Assembly (NCBI RefSeq): GCF_019793465.1
Contig: NZ_JAILYJ010000003.1
Span: 310,001 to 374,000 of the forward strand
Source of the DNA: Rhizobium croatiense
GTDB lineage: Bacteria > Pseudomonadota > Alphaproteobacteria > Rhizobiales > Rhizobiaceae
Reading direction: 5' to 3'
DNA length: 64,000 nt
In this document: one piece after another, positions 34,628 through 44,569 of the stretch
How positions within the stretch are numbered: position 1 is the first letter of the stretch
Layout: every line of letters begins with the position of its first letter
The notes under the pieces: generated by a model
The model's input: the letters and a program-made list of their open reading frames with translations, nothing else
What the model was told of the DNA's origin: nothing
Databases searched by the model: none
Position numbers and translations under genes: made by a program

Positions 34628-36376
34628 ATGTTGCGCCTTTTATCATGGCCCATCTTATGCGCCATGCTGCTCGCACTGACGTCGTGCAGCAATTTCGACC
34701 AAGAGTTCACCGTCCAATCGGCAAACAGCACGGTTGAGGTCTACACCGACGGCACCGCCTTTGTGTCGGAGTTCTTCGACATCGCGGTCAAAAGGGCGGA
34801 AAATTACGGCGGCGTTTACGTTGATATCCCTCAACGTTTCACGGATGCGTCAGGTGGTGTTCACTGGCGCGATTTCCAACTGGCCGCAGCTCGGCGCGGC
34901 GGACTCGATGAATATTTTTCCATAGAAAACAATGTGCCGGGCTATTCGATTTATATAGGAATGGAGCACTGCAAAAGTTGCTCTGCAGATCTGCCCAAGG
35001 TTCCTACAAAGATCCAGATCGCTTACTGGCTCGGACGCCTGGTTCGTCAGGAAGGCAACCGCGAGGTTCTCTTCCTGCCAGCCTATATGGGTCGCGTGCA
35101 CGGCCAGGGAGCGAAAAAAACGCTGACCCTGAAGCTGCCGCCGGGCGGAACGTTACGCCCTTCGCAACAGGATCGGGCGGCGGCCTATGACGTCACGCGC
35201 AGCGCGCCGAATGAGCTCTTGGTGTCGATTCCAGCAGGCAAGGGGGATAGAGTCCTGCCTGATATCGAGATCGAATATCCCGCAGGGACCTTTGTGATTG
35301 TAACAAGCGGGAAGCGGATACAGTGGTGGCTTTCCGATCATTTTCTCCCCTTCATAAGCATTTTAGGGCCGCTGATCGTCGCTCTGGTCGCTATCCTCAA
35401 ATTTCGACCGTCCTGGCTTGTGCCTGCACCATTGATAACTGTCGACACCAAAATAACGCAAAACATATCCCCCGCTCTGGCGGCCTATTTGTTCCGGAAT
35501 TGGAAGGCAGATGCGGCAAAAGCGGCCTTCCTGGCGTCCGTCTGCCAACTCGCAGTAAAGCGAATGCTTCGCATTTCCAGCCTGGATGAGGATGCGGAGG
35601 CTTCGAACTTAATCACAAAGCAAGAGCGCAAGAAGGGCAAGCCGGGTCGCTCCAGGTGGTATGCTCTTCCGGCCCCGACGCGCTTGGTATTCGGCCAAAT
35701 TGAAGGAGAGCGGCCTGCCGGCGATCGGCGCAGAGTTAAAAATGCCCGGCCTGATGTGAGAGATGAATTGCACAGAACAGTCACTGAGGAATATCAGAAG
35801 ATCAGAGGCAAAGATCGATGGAGCTTGGCGGCTGCAGTATCAATTTTGGCTCTCGGCATTGTCGTCGCCTCTTTTTCCGGCCTTTTGATCTTCTCCACGG
35901 CCATCTGCGGGATATTGTTGGTTCTGTTGATCGTTGTAACGATGTTCCGCCATCCGGAGCGGTTTCCCGTGGCCGCCGGCACCTCCGAGCAATTCAGCCA
36001 GGCGGCATTTTTGTTTGTAGGGCTTCCGGCGATTGTTATTGCTGCACTTTCCTATATCGGCACGACCGAGGTGATCAGCGAACAGCGGCCATATCTGATG
36101 GCGATCTTGCTGCACATTGTCGGCATTATCGCCATTGTGGCGATGCTGCGCATGCCAACGCCGAAGCAGCGGCAGATCCGCAACAACATCCTCGATTTGA
36201 ATCGGTATTTTCGCGGCGAGATAAACGGCCCGGCAATGTCGGTCGAATGTTACGAGCACTATCTGCCATTCGCTGTTGCGCTTGATGTCGAGCAACGCTG
36301 GACCGAACGCTTCAATCTGTGGCGGGAACGCGAAAAGATGGATGCCTATGCTCCGGATTGGCTGATAGCCTCTTAG
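34628..36376 (+). CDS. DUF2207-like membrane lipoprotein
   Basis: A 582-residue envelope protein. The N-terminus is a lipoprotein signal (LLSWPILCAMLLALTSC) with the lipid-accepting cysteine in LTSC. An extracytoplasmic beta-rich domain of about 240 residues follows, then a membrane helix (FLPFISILGPLIVALVAIL), a cytoplasmic region, and further membrane helices near residues 440-530. The C-terminus LPFAVALDVEQRWTERFNLW closely resembles [20 protein letters not shown] in the DUF2207 protein at 38432, so the two are divergent paralogs. Base composition is clearly lower in GC than the neighbours, as is the 187-base region before it. Function is unknown. Confidence 0.75.
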   Translation: MLRLLSWPILCAMLLALTSCSNFDQEFTVQSANSTVEVYTDGTAFVSEFFDIAVKRAENYGGVYVDIPQRFTDASGGVHWRDFQLAAARRGGLDEYFSIENNVPGYSIYIGMEHCKSCSADLPKVPTKIQIAYWLGRLVRQEGNREVLFLPAYMGRVHGQGAKKTLTLKLPPGGTLRPSQQDRAAAYDVTRSAPNELLVSIPAGKGDRVLPDIEIEYPAGTFVIVTSGKRIQWWLSDHFLPFISILGPLIVALVAILKFRPSWLVPAPLITVDTKITQNISPALAAYLFRNWKADAAKAAFLASVCQLAVKRMLRISSLDEDAEASNLITKQERKKGKPGRSRWYALPAPTRLVFGQIEGERPAGDRRRVKNARPDVRDELHRTVTEEYQKIRGKDRWSLAAAVSILALGIVVASFSGLLIFSTAICGILLVLLIVVTMFRHPERFPVAAGTSEQFSQAAFLFVGLPAIVIAALSYIGTTEVISEQRPYLMAILLHIVGIIAIVAMLRMPTPKQRQIRNNILDLNRYFRGEINGPAMSVECYEHYLPFAVALDVEQRWTERFNLWREREKMDAYAPDWLIAS

Positions 36377-36491
36377 TCAGCAGAGTATCCATCAAAGTCT
36401 CATCGAAACCGGCTGAGGAATTGTTTCGCCACGATGACTTTCCACAGCGGAATCACTAACGTGCGGTCATCAAATCGGGGAGCCCATCTGC

Positions 36492-37043
36492 ATGTATGTC
36501 ATACTCGCTGTTGTAGCCGTTATCGCGCTTTACATCGTCTTCATCTATAACGGCCTGGTTCGCTCCCGGCAGATGGCGCAAGAGGCCTGGTCGGGCATCG
36601 ATGTGCAGTTGAAGCGCCGCGCCGATCTGATCCCGAACCTGATCGAGACCGTCAAGGGTTATGCCGCCCATGAGAAGTCGACGCTCGAAGAGGTGGTTTC
36701 GCTCCGCAACAAGGCGCAGGCCGTGCCATCAGGCGATGTCGCCGGCAGGGCACAGGTGGAAGGGCTGCTCGGCCAGGCGCTCGGCCGCGTCATCGCGCTC
36801 GCCGAAGCCTATCCGGATCTCAAGGCCAACCAGAATTTTGCCGAGCTGCAGGATTCGCTGGAAACCATGGAAGGCGAGCTGCAGATGTCGCGGCGTTATT
36901 ACAATGGTGCGGCCCGCGATCTGAACGTCAAGGTCGAAAGCTTCCCCTCCAATCTCGTTGCCGGCCAGTTCGGTTTTGCCAAGCGGGAATATTTCGAAAT
37001 CACCAATGAGGCCGATCGTGCCGTCCCCAGCGTGAAATTCTGA
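36492..37043 (+). CDS. lemA: LemA family protein
   Basis: A 183-residue protein with one N-terminal membrane helix (YVILAVVAVIALYIVFIYN) and a coiled helical domain. Family blocks are WSGIDVQLKRRADLIPNLIE, VKGYAAHEKSTLEEVVSLRN, YPDLKANQNFAELQ, RRYYNGAARDLN and VESFPSNLVAG. LemA proteins are membrane scaffolds of unknown biochemical role, often encoded next to DUF2207 or TPM-domain proteins. Here two DUF2207-type genes flank it, with an aroA-like gene between lemA and the downstream one. Confidence 0.92.
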   Translation: MYVILAVVAVIALYIVFIYNGLVRSRQMAQEAWSGIDVQLKRRADLIPNLIETVKGYAAHEKSTLEEVVSLRNKAQAVPSGDVAGRAQVEGLLGQALGRVIALAEAYPDLKANQNFAELQDSLETMEGELQMSRRYYNGAARDLNVKVESFPSNLVAGQFGFAKREYFEITNEADRAVPSVKF

Positions 37044-37129
37044 CGGTCCGGCATTTTGCCTTTGCCAGAAAGCGATTAAGAGCAAGGGCAGATTGCGACC
37101 GGCAATGGTCGCTCCATGGAAGAAACAAC

Positions 37130-38392
37130 ATGACACGCACAGCCAAACTCACGATCATCCCGCCTGCCGGGCCGCTTTCGGGCCGCGCCATGCCGCCGGG
37201 TTCGAAGTCGATCACCAATCGGGCACTGCTGCTCGCCGGCCTTGCAAAGGGCACGAGCCGGCTGACCGGCGCGCTGAAGAGCGACGATACGCGTTATATG
37301 GCCGATGCGCTGCGCGCCATGGGCGTTGCGATCGATGAGCCCGATGAGACCACCTTCGTCGTCACCGGCAGCGGCCGGCTCCTGCCGCCGAAAGCGCCGC
37401 TCTTCCTCGGCAATGCCGGTACGGCCACACGCTTCCTGACAGCGGCCGCCGCGCTCGTCGACGGCACCGTCATCGTCGATGGCGACGAGCACATGCGCAA
37501 GCGCCCGATCGGCCCGCTGGTCGAGGCGATGCGCACACTCGGCATCGATGTGAGCGCCGAAACCGGCTGCCCGCCGGTCACCGTCAGGGGTACCGGCCGC
37601 TTTGAGGCCGACCGCATCCTGATCGATGGCGGGCTGTCCAGCCAATATGTTTCGGCGCTGCTGATGATGGCCGCCGGAGGCGACCGTCCTGTTGACATCG
37701 AACTCGTCGGCGAGGATATCGGCGCGCTTGGCTATATCGATCTCACCACGGCGGCGATGACGGCCTTCGGCGCCAAGGTCGAAAAGACCAGCCCCGTCAC
37801 CTGGCGCGTCGAGCCGACCGGTTATCGCGCAGCCGACTTCGTCATCGAGCCGGATGCATCCGCCGCCACCTATCTCTGGGCGGCCGAGGTGCTGAGCGAT
37901 GGCAAGATCGATCTCGGGGTGCCGAACGATGCCTTCACCCAGCCGGATGCCAAGGCCTACGAGACGATTGCCAGGTTCCCGCATCTGCCGGCTGAAATCG
38001 ATGGCTCGCAGATGCAGGATGCCGTTCCGACGATCGCCGTGCTTGCCGCCTTCAACGAGACGCCGGTGCGCTTCGTTGGAATCGCCAATCTGCGCGTCAA
38101 GGAATGCGACCGCATCCGCGCCCTGTCCACGGGGCTCAACAATATTCGCGAAGGCCTGGCCGTCGAGGAGGGTGACGACCTGATCGTCCATTCCGATCCT
38201 GCTCTCGCCGGTCAGACGCTGCCGGCCGAGATCGACACGTTTGCCGATCACCGTATTGCGATGAGCTTTGCGCTCGCCGGCCTCAAGATCGATGGCATCA
38301 CCATTCTCGATCCCGATTGCGTCGGCAAGACCTTCCCTGCCTATTGGCGGACGCTTGCTGCACTTGGTGTGACCTATCGGGACAAGGATTGA
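37130..38392 (+). CDS. aroA: EPSP synthase, class I-like
   Basis: A 420-residue 3-phosphoshikimate 1-carboxyvinyltransferase, the sixth step of the shikimate pathway. Active-site residues are in place: K26 and R31 in PPGSKSITNR, N95-A-G-T in LGNAGTATRFL, R125, Q172 in SSQY, D297, E325 and R328 in RVKECDR, H374-R375 in DHRIAM, and K400. The motifs fit class I better than the class II form that rhizobia usually carry near cmk. At the position of E. coli Pro101 (RPL) it has Phe102 (RFL). This site influences the glyphosate/PEP pocket. It lies between lemA and its usual DUF2207 partner. It could be a second EPSPS with a specialised role. Confidence 0.88.
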   Translation: MTRTAKLTIIPPAGPLSGRAMPPGSKSITNRALLLAGLAKGTSRLTGALKSDDTRYMADALRAMGVAIDEPDETTFVVTGSGRLLPPKAPLFLGNAGTATRFLTAAAALVDGTVIVDGDEHMRKRPIGPLVEAMRTLGIDVSAETGCPPVTVRGTGRFEADRILIDGGLSSQYVSALLMMAAGGDRPVDIELVGEDIGALGYIDLTTAAMTAFGAKVEKTSPVTWRVEPTGYRAADFVIEPDASAATYLWAAEVLSDGKIDLGVPNDAFTQPDAKAYETIARFPHLPAEIDGSQMQDAVPTIAVLAAFNETPVRFVGIANLRVKECDRIRALSTGLNNIREGLAVEEGDDLIVHSDPALAGQTLPAEIDTFADHRIAMSFALAGLKIDGITILDPDCVGKTFPAYWRTLAALGVTYRDKD

Positions 38393-38431
38393 CGGACAGG
38401 CGCAGTCGAGGCTGACGGCGGGGAGACGGGG

Positions 38432-40363
38432 ATGGGGCGTCGGTTTTTCGGTTTTTGCTTGGCGCTGCTCTTGTGGGTGGCCGCCCCGGCGGCCTTCGCC
38501 ACGGAGCTGATCGACAGTTTCGTCTCAGACATTGCGCTCGAAAAAAGCGGCGCGATGACGGTGACGGAAACGATTACCGTCAATGCCGAGGGCAACCAGA
38601 TCAATCACGGCATCTTTCGTGATTTCCCGCTCTATTTCACCGATGCAGCAGACCGCCGGCGCAGCGTTGATTTCGATATGGTCTCGGTGCAGCGGGACGG
38701 CGAGGACGAGCCCTGGCATACCGAGTCGATATCGGGCGGCATCCGCATCTATGCCGGCTCGGCCGACGTAACCGTGACGCCTGGCCGTCATCGCTACGTC
38801 TTCACCTACAAGACGAACCGGCAGATTCGCTATTTCGACGACCATGACGAGCTCTACTGGAACGTCACCGGCAATGGCTGGATCTTTCCGATCCGTTCGG
38901 TCACTGCGACGGTGACGCTGCCGCCGGGAGTCGGCGCAACCGAGACGATCTTTTTCACCGGCCCGCAGGGCGCGACGGGAAAGAACGCACGGGTCAGTGA
39001 AACCGCGGCCGGCCTCGTCTTTTCCACCACCACGCCGCTCGGCGCAGGCGAAGGCCTGACCTTCGCGATCCGCATGCCGAAAGGCTCGATCGATCCGCCG
39101 AGCGCGGACATGGAAAGCAGCTGGTGGCTGAAGGACAACCGCAACTATTTCATCGGCTTCGGCGGCCTGGTCCTGGTCTTTGCCTATTACCTCAGATCCT
39201 GGCTGAAAGTCGGTCGCGATCCTGCCCGCGGCGTCGTCGTGCCGCGTTGGGATGCGCCCGACGGCATCTCGCCGGCGCTGGTCAACTATATCGACAATAA
39301 GGGTTTCTCCGGTGGGGGCTGGACGGCGCTTGCCGCCACCGCGCTCAATCTTGCGGTGCGCGGCTACGTCAAACTCGAAGACCTGAAGAATTCGATCGTC
39401 GTCCGCGGCACCGGAAAGCCGCTCGGCAAGGAGAAATTCCAGGCCGGCGAGACCGAACTGCTGAGGGTTGCGGGCGGCGCCGGCGGGACGCTGACGATCG
39501 ACAGGGCCAATGGCGAGCGGGTGAAAACGGTCGGCCAGGCCTTCCGTTCGGCGATCGAGAAGGAGCACCGCGGCAGATATTACAATTCCAACGTCGGTTA
39601 TACCGCAGGCGGCGTCGCGCTCAGCGCTGCGGCGTTGGTGATATTGTTCGTCTACGGTTCGCTGGAGCCCGACACCATCGCGCTGATGCTGATCCCGATC
39701 GCCATCTCGGTCTTCGTTGCGGTCTTCGTCGCCGGCTTGGTCAAGTCGCTGCATCGGGGCAGCTCGCTGTTCGGCAAGATCATCGCCATCATCGCCGCGG
39801 CGATCGGGGTTTTCGTCGGCATCAGCATCCTTGCGGTCGTCGTCCTGGCGCTTGCCTCATCGCTGATGGAACTGCACGAGACGCCGATGCTCTTCGCCGT
39901 TGGCGGAATCGTGCTGCTCAACATCCTCTATGTCTTCATCATGGGGGCGCCGACGCCGCTCGGCGCCAGGATGATGGACGGCATAGACGGCCTGCGGCAA
40001 TATTTGACGCTGGCCGAGAAGGACCGCATGAACATGGCGGGCGCGCCTGAAATGTCGCCGCAACATTTCGAGACGCTGCTCCCCTACGCCGTGGCTTTGG
40101 GCGTCGAAAAGCCTTGGTCGCGCACTTTTGAGACCTGGCTTGCGGCTGCCGCCGCCGGTGCGGCGGCCTATGACCCCTCCTGGTATTCCGGCGATTTCGA
40201 CAGCGGCCGCTTTTCCGACCGCGTCGGCGGGTTCTCCTCGTCGATGGCCTCGACCATCGCCTCGACGATCCCGTCGCCGCCGCCGTCGAGCTCGTCCTCC
40301 GGCTTTTCCGGCGGCGGCTCCTCCGGCGGGGGTGGCGGCGGTGGCGGAGGCGGGGGCTGGTAA
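38432..40363 (+). CDS. DUF2207 membrane protein with Gly-rich tail
   Basis: A 643-residue membrane protein of the DUF2207 family. It has a signal peptide ([17 protein letters not shown]) and an extracytoplasmic beta domain (about 25-235: [45 protein letters not shown]). One membrane helix near 240 follows, then a cytoplasmic winged-helix-like part ([20 protein letters not shown]), four further helices between about 390 and 510, and a Ser/Gly-rich C-terminus ending in a run of glycines and Trp. Such tails are typical of the family. A role with LemA in the envelope is likely but undefined. It starts 39 bases after aroA. Confidence 0.85.
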   Translation: MGRRFFGFCLALLLWVAAPAAFATELIDSFVSDIALEKSGAMTVTETITVNAEGNQINHGIFRDFPLYFTDAADRRRSVDFDMVSVQRDGEDEPWHTESISGGIRIYAGSADVTVTPGRHRYVFTYKTNRQIRYFDDHDELYWNVTGNGWIFPIRSVTATVTLPPGVGATETIFFTGPQGATGKNARVSETAAGLVFSTTTPLGAGEGLTFAIRMPKGSIDPPSADMESSWWLKDNRNYFIGFGGLVLVFAYYLRSWLKVGRDPARGVVVPRWDAPDGISPALVNYIDNKGFSGGGWTALAATALNLAVRGYVKLEDLKNSIVVRGTGKPLGKEKFQAGETELLRVAGGAGGTLTIDRANGERVKTVGQAFRSAIEKEHRGRYYNSNVGYTAGGVALSAAALVILFVYGSLEPDTIALMLIPIAISVFVAVFVAGLVKSLHRGSSLFGKIIAIIAAAIGVFVGISILAVVVLALASSLMELHETPMLFAVGGIVLLNILYVFIMGAPTPLGARMMDGIDGLRQYLTLAEKDRMNMAGAPEMSPQHFETLLPYAVALGVEKPWSRTFETWLAAAAAGAAAYDPSWYSGDFDSGRFSDRVGGFSSSMASTIASTIPSPPPSSSSSGFSGGGSSGGGGGGGGGGGW

Positions 40364-40428
40364 GCTTTCCCGCTTGACCTTTCGGCGCTTGGCCCTTAAC
40401 CGCCAGGGACAAAAGGAAAGGGTGGCGC

Positions 40429-41700
40429 ATGAAGGTTCTGTTGATCGGATCGGGCGGACGCGAGCACGCACTCGCCTGGAAGCTGGCGCAATCGCCGTTG
40501 CTGAGCGAGTTCTATGCCGCACCCGGCAATCCCGGCATTGCCGAACACGCCACCCTCGTACCCGTGAATATCGACGATCATGAAGCGGTCGCCGCTTTCT
40601 GCCGGGAGAAGGCGATCGATTTCGTCGTCGTCGGCCCGGAAGCGCCGCTCGTTGCCGGCCTTGCCGACCGGCTGCGCGCCGATGGCCTGGCGGTCTTCGG
40701 TCCCTCCGCCGCCGCCGCCCAGCTCGAGGGCTCCAAGGGCTTCACCAAGGATATCTGCGCCCGCTACGGTATTCCCACCGGCGCCTATCAGCGCTTCAAC
40801 AATGCGCCGAAGGCCAAGGCCTATATCCGCGCCCAGGGCGCACCGATCGTCGTCAAGGCTGACGGCCTGGCCGCCGGCAAGGGCGTGACCGTCGCGATGA
40901 CGCTGGACGAGGCGTTTGCTGCCGTCGACGACTGTTTCGAGGGTGCTTTTGGTGCCGCCGGCGCCGAAGTCGTGGTCGAAGCCTATCTCGATGGCGAGGA
41001 GGCGAGCTTCTTCTGCCTCTGCGACGGCAGACATGCGCTGCCGCTCGCAACCGCCCAGGATCACAAGCGGGTGGGCGAGGGCGATACCGGCGTCAATACC
41101 GGCGGCATGGGCGCCTATTCGCCGGCGCCCGTCATGACCGCCGAAATGGTCGAGCGCACCATGAAGGAGATCATCGAGCCGACGATCCGCGGCATGGCCG
41201 AGAGCGGCCATCCCTTCTCTGGCGTGTTTTTCGCCGGATTGATGATCACCGAGAAAGGGCCGGAACTGATCGAATACAATGTCCGCTTCGGTGATCCCGA
41301 ATGCCAGGTGCTGATGATGCGGCTGAAGAGCGATCTGCTGCCGCTGCTTCTGGCCGCCGCCAACGGCACCCTCGACCAGGTCAGCGCCGACTGGAGTGAC
41401 GATCCGGCACTGACTGTCGTCATGGCCTCGAAGGGCTATCCCGGCGCCTATGAAAAGAACACGCCGATCCTCTCCCTGCCGCAGGCGGGCGACGGCGAGA
41501 AAGTGTTTCATGCCGGCACGGGCCTCAAGGACGGCGCGCTGGTTGCAACCGGCGGCCGCGTGCTGAACGTCACCGCATCAGGCGGCACGGTCGCCGAAGC
41601 GAGTACACGCGCCTACGCCCTGCTCGACAAGGTCCGCTGGGAAAACGGCTTCTGCCGCCGCGACATCGGCTGGCGGGCGATCGAGCGCGAAAAGGCCTGA
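40429..41700 (+). CDS. purD: Phosphoribosylamine-glycine ligase
   Basis: A 423-residue ATP-grasp enzyme of purine synthesis that joins glycine to phosphoribosylamine. Characteristic parts are [17 protein letters not shown] at the N-terminus, [32 protein letters not shown] (ATP-binding), the GARS signature block [17 protein letters not shown], and VRFGDPECQ. The length is typical. The start is preceded by AAGGAAAGGG. Glycine is also the substrate of GlyQ/GlyS encoded on either side, but purD-glyQ proximity is probably coincidental. Confidence 0.96.
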   Translation: MKVLLIGSGGREHALAWKLAQSPLLSEFYAAPGNPGIAEHATLVPVNIDDHEAVAAFCREKAIDFVVVGPEAPLVAGLADRLRADGLAVFGPSAAAAQLEGSKGFTKDICARYGIPTGAYQRFNNAPKAKAYIRAQGAPIVVKADGLAAGKGVTVAMTLDEAFAAVDDCFEGAFGAAGAEVVVEAYLDGEEASFFCLCDGRHALPLATAQDHKRVGEGDTGVNTGGMGAYSPAPVMTAEMVERTMKEIIEPTIRGMAESGHPFSGVFFAGLMITEKGPELIEYNVRFGDPECQVLMMRLKSDLLPLLLAAANGTLDQVSADWSDDPALTVVMASKGYPGAYEKNTPILSLPQAGDGEKVFHAGTGLKDGALVATGGRVLNVTASGGTVAEASTRAYALLDKVRWENGFCRRDIGWRAIEREKA

Positions 41701-41804
41701 TATCAGGTGTAAACCGGCGCCTTCGTTAAATTTTTACCCTTTCCCCTGACGGGATGGAAACAAAGCTGCGTTATACCGCTCTCATAGTGAGACGGAGCGG
41801 CTTT

Positions 41805-42269
41805 ATGCGTCAGATTTTCCTCGGTGCGGCAATCCTGCTGATGGCGGATTCGGCAATGGCCTCCTCAATCGAGGTGATCGGCAAGGCCGCGCCGCGCGCC
41901 GCCGAGGGCAGCATCGTCACCGAAAGTTGCGCCGATTGCCCGCCGCTGCAGGCCGAGATCACCAAGAAGGATTATACAGTGCCGGAACTGAAGGCCGGCG
42001 CCGTGCAGGCGACCGAGGTCCGTGATGTCGGCGGCGAAAAGAAGATCTATCGCACTGAAGCCTGGATGGGCGGCTCGCCCGTGGTCTTCGTCAGCAAAGC
42101 GACCCCGGAAGCGATGATTGCCGCCGCGCCTTTGGCCCCGCCTGCCGACGGGATCGATATGAACGCCACCACCGCCGCCGTCATCGGCAGCGACGCCCGG
42201 CCGGTTGCCGCCGGCGTGGCGCAACAGCCGGCGACCCTCAACGTTTCCGATTTCAAGCTGCGGTTCTGA
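41805..42269 (+). CDS. Secreted protein of unknown function
   Basis: A 154-residue exported protein with a signal peptide (MRQIFLGAAILLMADSAMAS). The mature part contains a CXXC (ESCADCPPL, about residue 42) and a segment EVRDVGGEKKIYRTEAWMGGSPVVFVS. The rest is Ala/Pro rich. The CXXC may bind a metal or form a disulfide. I recognise no named family. ATG at 41805 is chosen for the signal peptide. The frame is open from 41754. A strong hairpin terminator lies 100 bases downstream. Confidence 0.75.
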   Translation: MRQIFLGAAILLMADSAMASSIEVIGKAAPRAAEGSIVTESCADCPPLQAEITKKDYTVPELKAGAVQATEVRDVGGEKKIYRTEAWMGGSPVVFVSKATPEAMIAAAPLAPPADGIDMNATTAAVIGSDARPVAAGVAQQPATLNVSDFKLRF

Positions 42270-42368
42270 AGCAATTCCCGTTTTGCGCCCGGAATTGCTT
42301 GAAGACAAAGTTCCCTGCCCCTGCCTGATCAAGGTTTCGATCGCTTGGGGCTCCACCACCGGTGGACC

Positions 42369-42402
42369 GAATGCACCCTCGATGAGCAGCGAGGGTGCAT
42401 TC
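42369..42402 (+). terminator. Strong hairpin after the 41805 gene
   Basis: GAATGCACCCTCG (42369-42381) and CGAGGGTGCATTC (42390-42402) are perfect 13-base arms with an 8-base loop, followed by ACGTTTTGG. A smaller hairpin, TCCACC-ACC-GGTGGA, lies immediately before it (about 42351-42365). The T-run is short, so it may terminate or process transcripts. The rest of the 413-base gap to the chemoreceptor contains an AT-rich segment (42510-42600) that probably holds its promoter. Confidence 0.65.
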
Positions 42403-42682
42403 ACGTTTTGGAGCATATGCTGGAAATAGCGCGGTGTCCGGGGCCAGAAAGCGGCATGAAAATCCGGCGGTTTTGCTTTGCAAGCTACCCCCGGATTTTT
42501 AGGGAATTTGCGTCGCGAACAGTAAAATTAAAGCTTTCTTATAGGGTGAGCGTCAATGGTTATTTACCCGGTCGCAGCATGTTGTTTTTAGCAGCGGTAG
42601 ACGCGTCGTCTTGTTTGGCGCGCTCGCACAGGCGGTAGAAGACCGCACCGGAAGGCACCCACCATTCCCGTTGCGAGGCGTC

Positions 42683-44506
42683 GTGAAAAATCTGAAAATA
42701 TCGAAGCAGCTCATATTACTGGTCGTTGGGCTGATGGCGGCCTTTGCGATCGCCACCTCCCTGCAGATCTGCTCCTCGGTCGATGCGATCTACAAGGAGC
42801 GTTATGACATGCTGCGCGCCGAGGTTCAGTCGGCGGTCTCCGTTCTCAAGCTTTACCAGGCCAAGGTCACGTCAGGCGAAATGACGCTCGAGGATGCCCA
42901 GAAGCAGGCCTACACCACCGTCAACGGGATGAAATACGACCCGGACGGCTATTTCTTCGGTTATAGCTACGACGTCCAGATGATGTTCCACTACGACGCC
43001 GCGAAAGTCGGGCAGAACCTGAAGGGCCAGCCGGACAGCAAGGGCAAGCTCTATCGCGAAGAGCTGGTGAAGCTCGGGCAGCAGGGCGGCGGTCTCGTCG
43101 AATTTTATTCCACCAGCAAACCGGGAGAGCCCGCCGGCGATTTCCGCAAGACGGCCTATGGGCAGGCCTTCGATCCCTGGAAGGTCGTCGTCGTCACCGG
43201 CGTCTACATGGACGATCTCGATGCTCAGGTAAACAGCACGATCCTGACCGCACTGTCCGGCAGCATCGTCCTGTTCTTTCTTGCCATGACGGCCGCCTAC
43301 ATCGTCATCCGCGGCATATCGGGCCCCCTCAACAACGTCCATGCCGCCCTGAAGGCAGTGGCCGAGGAGGACGTTTCCATCACCATCCCGCACACGGCCA
43401 TGAACAATGAGGTCGGCATGATGGCCAAGGCGACGTTGTCGCTGCAGGAAAAAATCAGGGAGCGCCATCAAATGTCGGATCGCGAGGCGGCCCAGCAGTT
43501 GGCGCTGGAAAACGAGCGTGAAAACAATCTGCGTCAGCAGCAGGGCGAGGCGGCGCTCCAGGCCCGCGTGGTGGCGACGATTGGTCAGGCGCTGGAGATG
43601 ATCGCCCGCGGTGATCTCACCGTCCGCTGCGCCGATCTCGGTCAGAAATACGCCGCCCTGCGAGACAACTTCAACGATGCACTGTCGCATCTCGAAGCCG
43701 CCATGGCCAAGGTCAGCGCCAAGGGCACCGATATCGGCACCAGCAAGGAAGAGATCCGCCGCGCCTCCAACGAGCTGTCGCAGCGCACCGAACGCCAGGC
43801 CGCCAGCCTGGAGGAAACCTCGGCCGCCCTCGACGAACTCACCGTTGCCGTTCGCCAGACCGCCGATGGCGCCCATGAGGCGAGCAAGCGCGTCCACTCC
43901 GTCAGCACCGAGGCCACCCGTAGCGATGCGATCGTCGGCCAGGCGATCGAGGCGATGAGCGGCATCGAGAAGTCATCATCGGAGATCACCAAGATCATCG
44001 GCGTCATCGACGAGATCGCCTTCCAGACCAACCTGTTGGCGCTGAATGCCGGCGTCGAGGCGGCCCGTGCCGGTGAAAGCGGCAAGGGTTTTGCGGTCGT
44101 CGCCCAGGAAGTCCGCGAGCTTGCCCAGCGCTCGGCTGCCGCCGCCAAGGAGATCAAGGATCAGATCGCCCGCTCCTCCAGCCAGGTGGATCAGGGCGTC
44201 CGTCTGGTCGGCGAGGCCGGCGAGGCGCTGAAGCGCATCTCCGACCAGATCAAGGCGGCCAACGAGATCGTCGCCAAGATCGCCCACAGCGCCTCCGAAC
44301 AGGATACGACGCTGCGCTCGATCTCCTCGTCGATGAACCAGCTCGACGCCGCCACCCAGCAGAATGCCGCCATGGCCGAGGAGACCACGGCATCGGCCGA
44401 AACGCTGGCCAGCGATACCGACGAACTGATCGACCTCATCCGCGGCTTCCGCGTCAGTGGCGAAAGGGTTGCTCCTGCCATGCATCGAGGTCGCCGCGCC
44501 GCGTAA
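42683..44506 (+). CDS. Methyl-accepting chemotaxis protein with single Cache domain
   Basis: A 607-residue chemoreceptor. TM1 is [20 protein letters not shown] periplasmic single-Cache domain (about 28-185) contains [19 protein letters not shown] and [17 protein letters not shown]2 is [25 protein letters not shown] segment follows, then a signalling domain with the hairpin tip [40 protein letters not shown] marks the methylation/CheA-binding region. There is no NWETF-type C-terminal pentapeptide for CheR; the tail is basic. I start it at GTG 42683, where GAGG is correctly spaced. Cache domains of this type bind small organic acids. The ligand is unknown. Confidence 0.92.
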   Translation: MKNLKISKQLILLVVGLMAAFAIATSLQICSSVDAIYKERYDMLRAEVQSAVSVLKLYQAKVTSGEMTLEDAQKQAYTTVNGMKYDPDGYFFGYSYDVQMMFHYDAAKVGQNLKGQPDSKGKLYREELVKLGQQGGGLVEFYSTSKPGEPAGDFRKTAYGQAFDPWKVVVVTGVYMDDLDAQVNSTILTALSGSIVLFFLAMTAAYIVIRGISGPLNNVHAALKAVAEEDVSITIPHTAMNNEVGMMAKATLSLQEKIRERHQMSDREAAQQLALENERENNLRQQQGEAALQARVVATIGQALEMIARGDLTVRCADLGQKYAALRDNFNDALSHLEAAMAKVSAKGTDIGTSKEEIRRASNELSQRTERQAASLEETSAALDELTVAVRQTADGAHEASKRVHSVSTEATRSDAIVGQAIEAMSGIEKSSSEITKIIGVIDEIAFQTNLLALNAGVEAARAGESGKGFAVVAQEVRELAQRSAAAAKEIKDQIARSSSQVDQGVRLVGEAGEALKRISDQIKAANEIVAKIAHSASEQDTTLRSISSSMNQLDAATQQNAAMAEETTASAETLASDTDELIDLIRGFRVSGERVAPAMHRGRRAA

Positions 44507-44537
44507 TCCGCTTTGGGGATTGCGTTACCAGAGCTTA

Positions 44538-44562
44538 GCGGCCGCCGGTTTCCGGCGGCCGC
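44538..44562. terminator. Hairpin between the convergent chemoreceptor and DUF523 genes
   Basis: GCGGCCGCCGG (44538-44548) and CCGGCGGCCGC (44552-44562) are perfect 11-base arms with a 3-base loop. It lies 31 bases after the chemoreceptor stop and 8 bases past the DUF523 stop. No T-run is visible on either side. It may work as a transcript end stabiliser or a factor-assisted terminator. Confidence 0.5.
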
Positions 44563-44569
44563 CCTGCGT

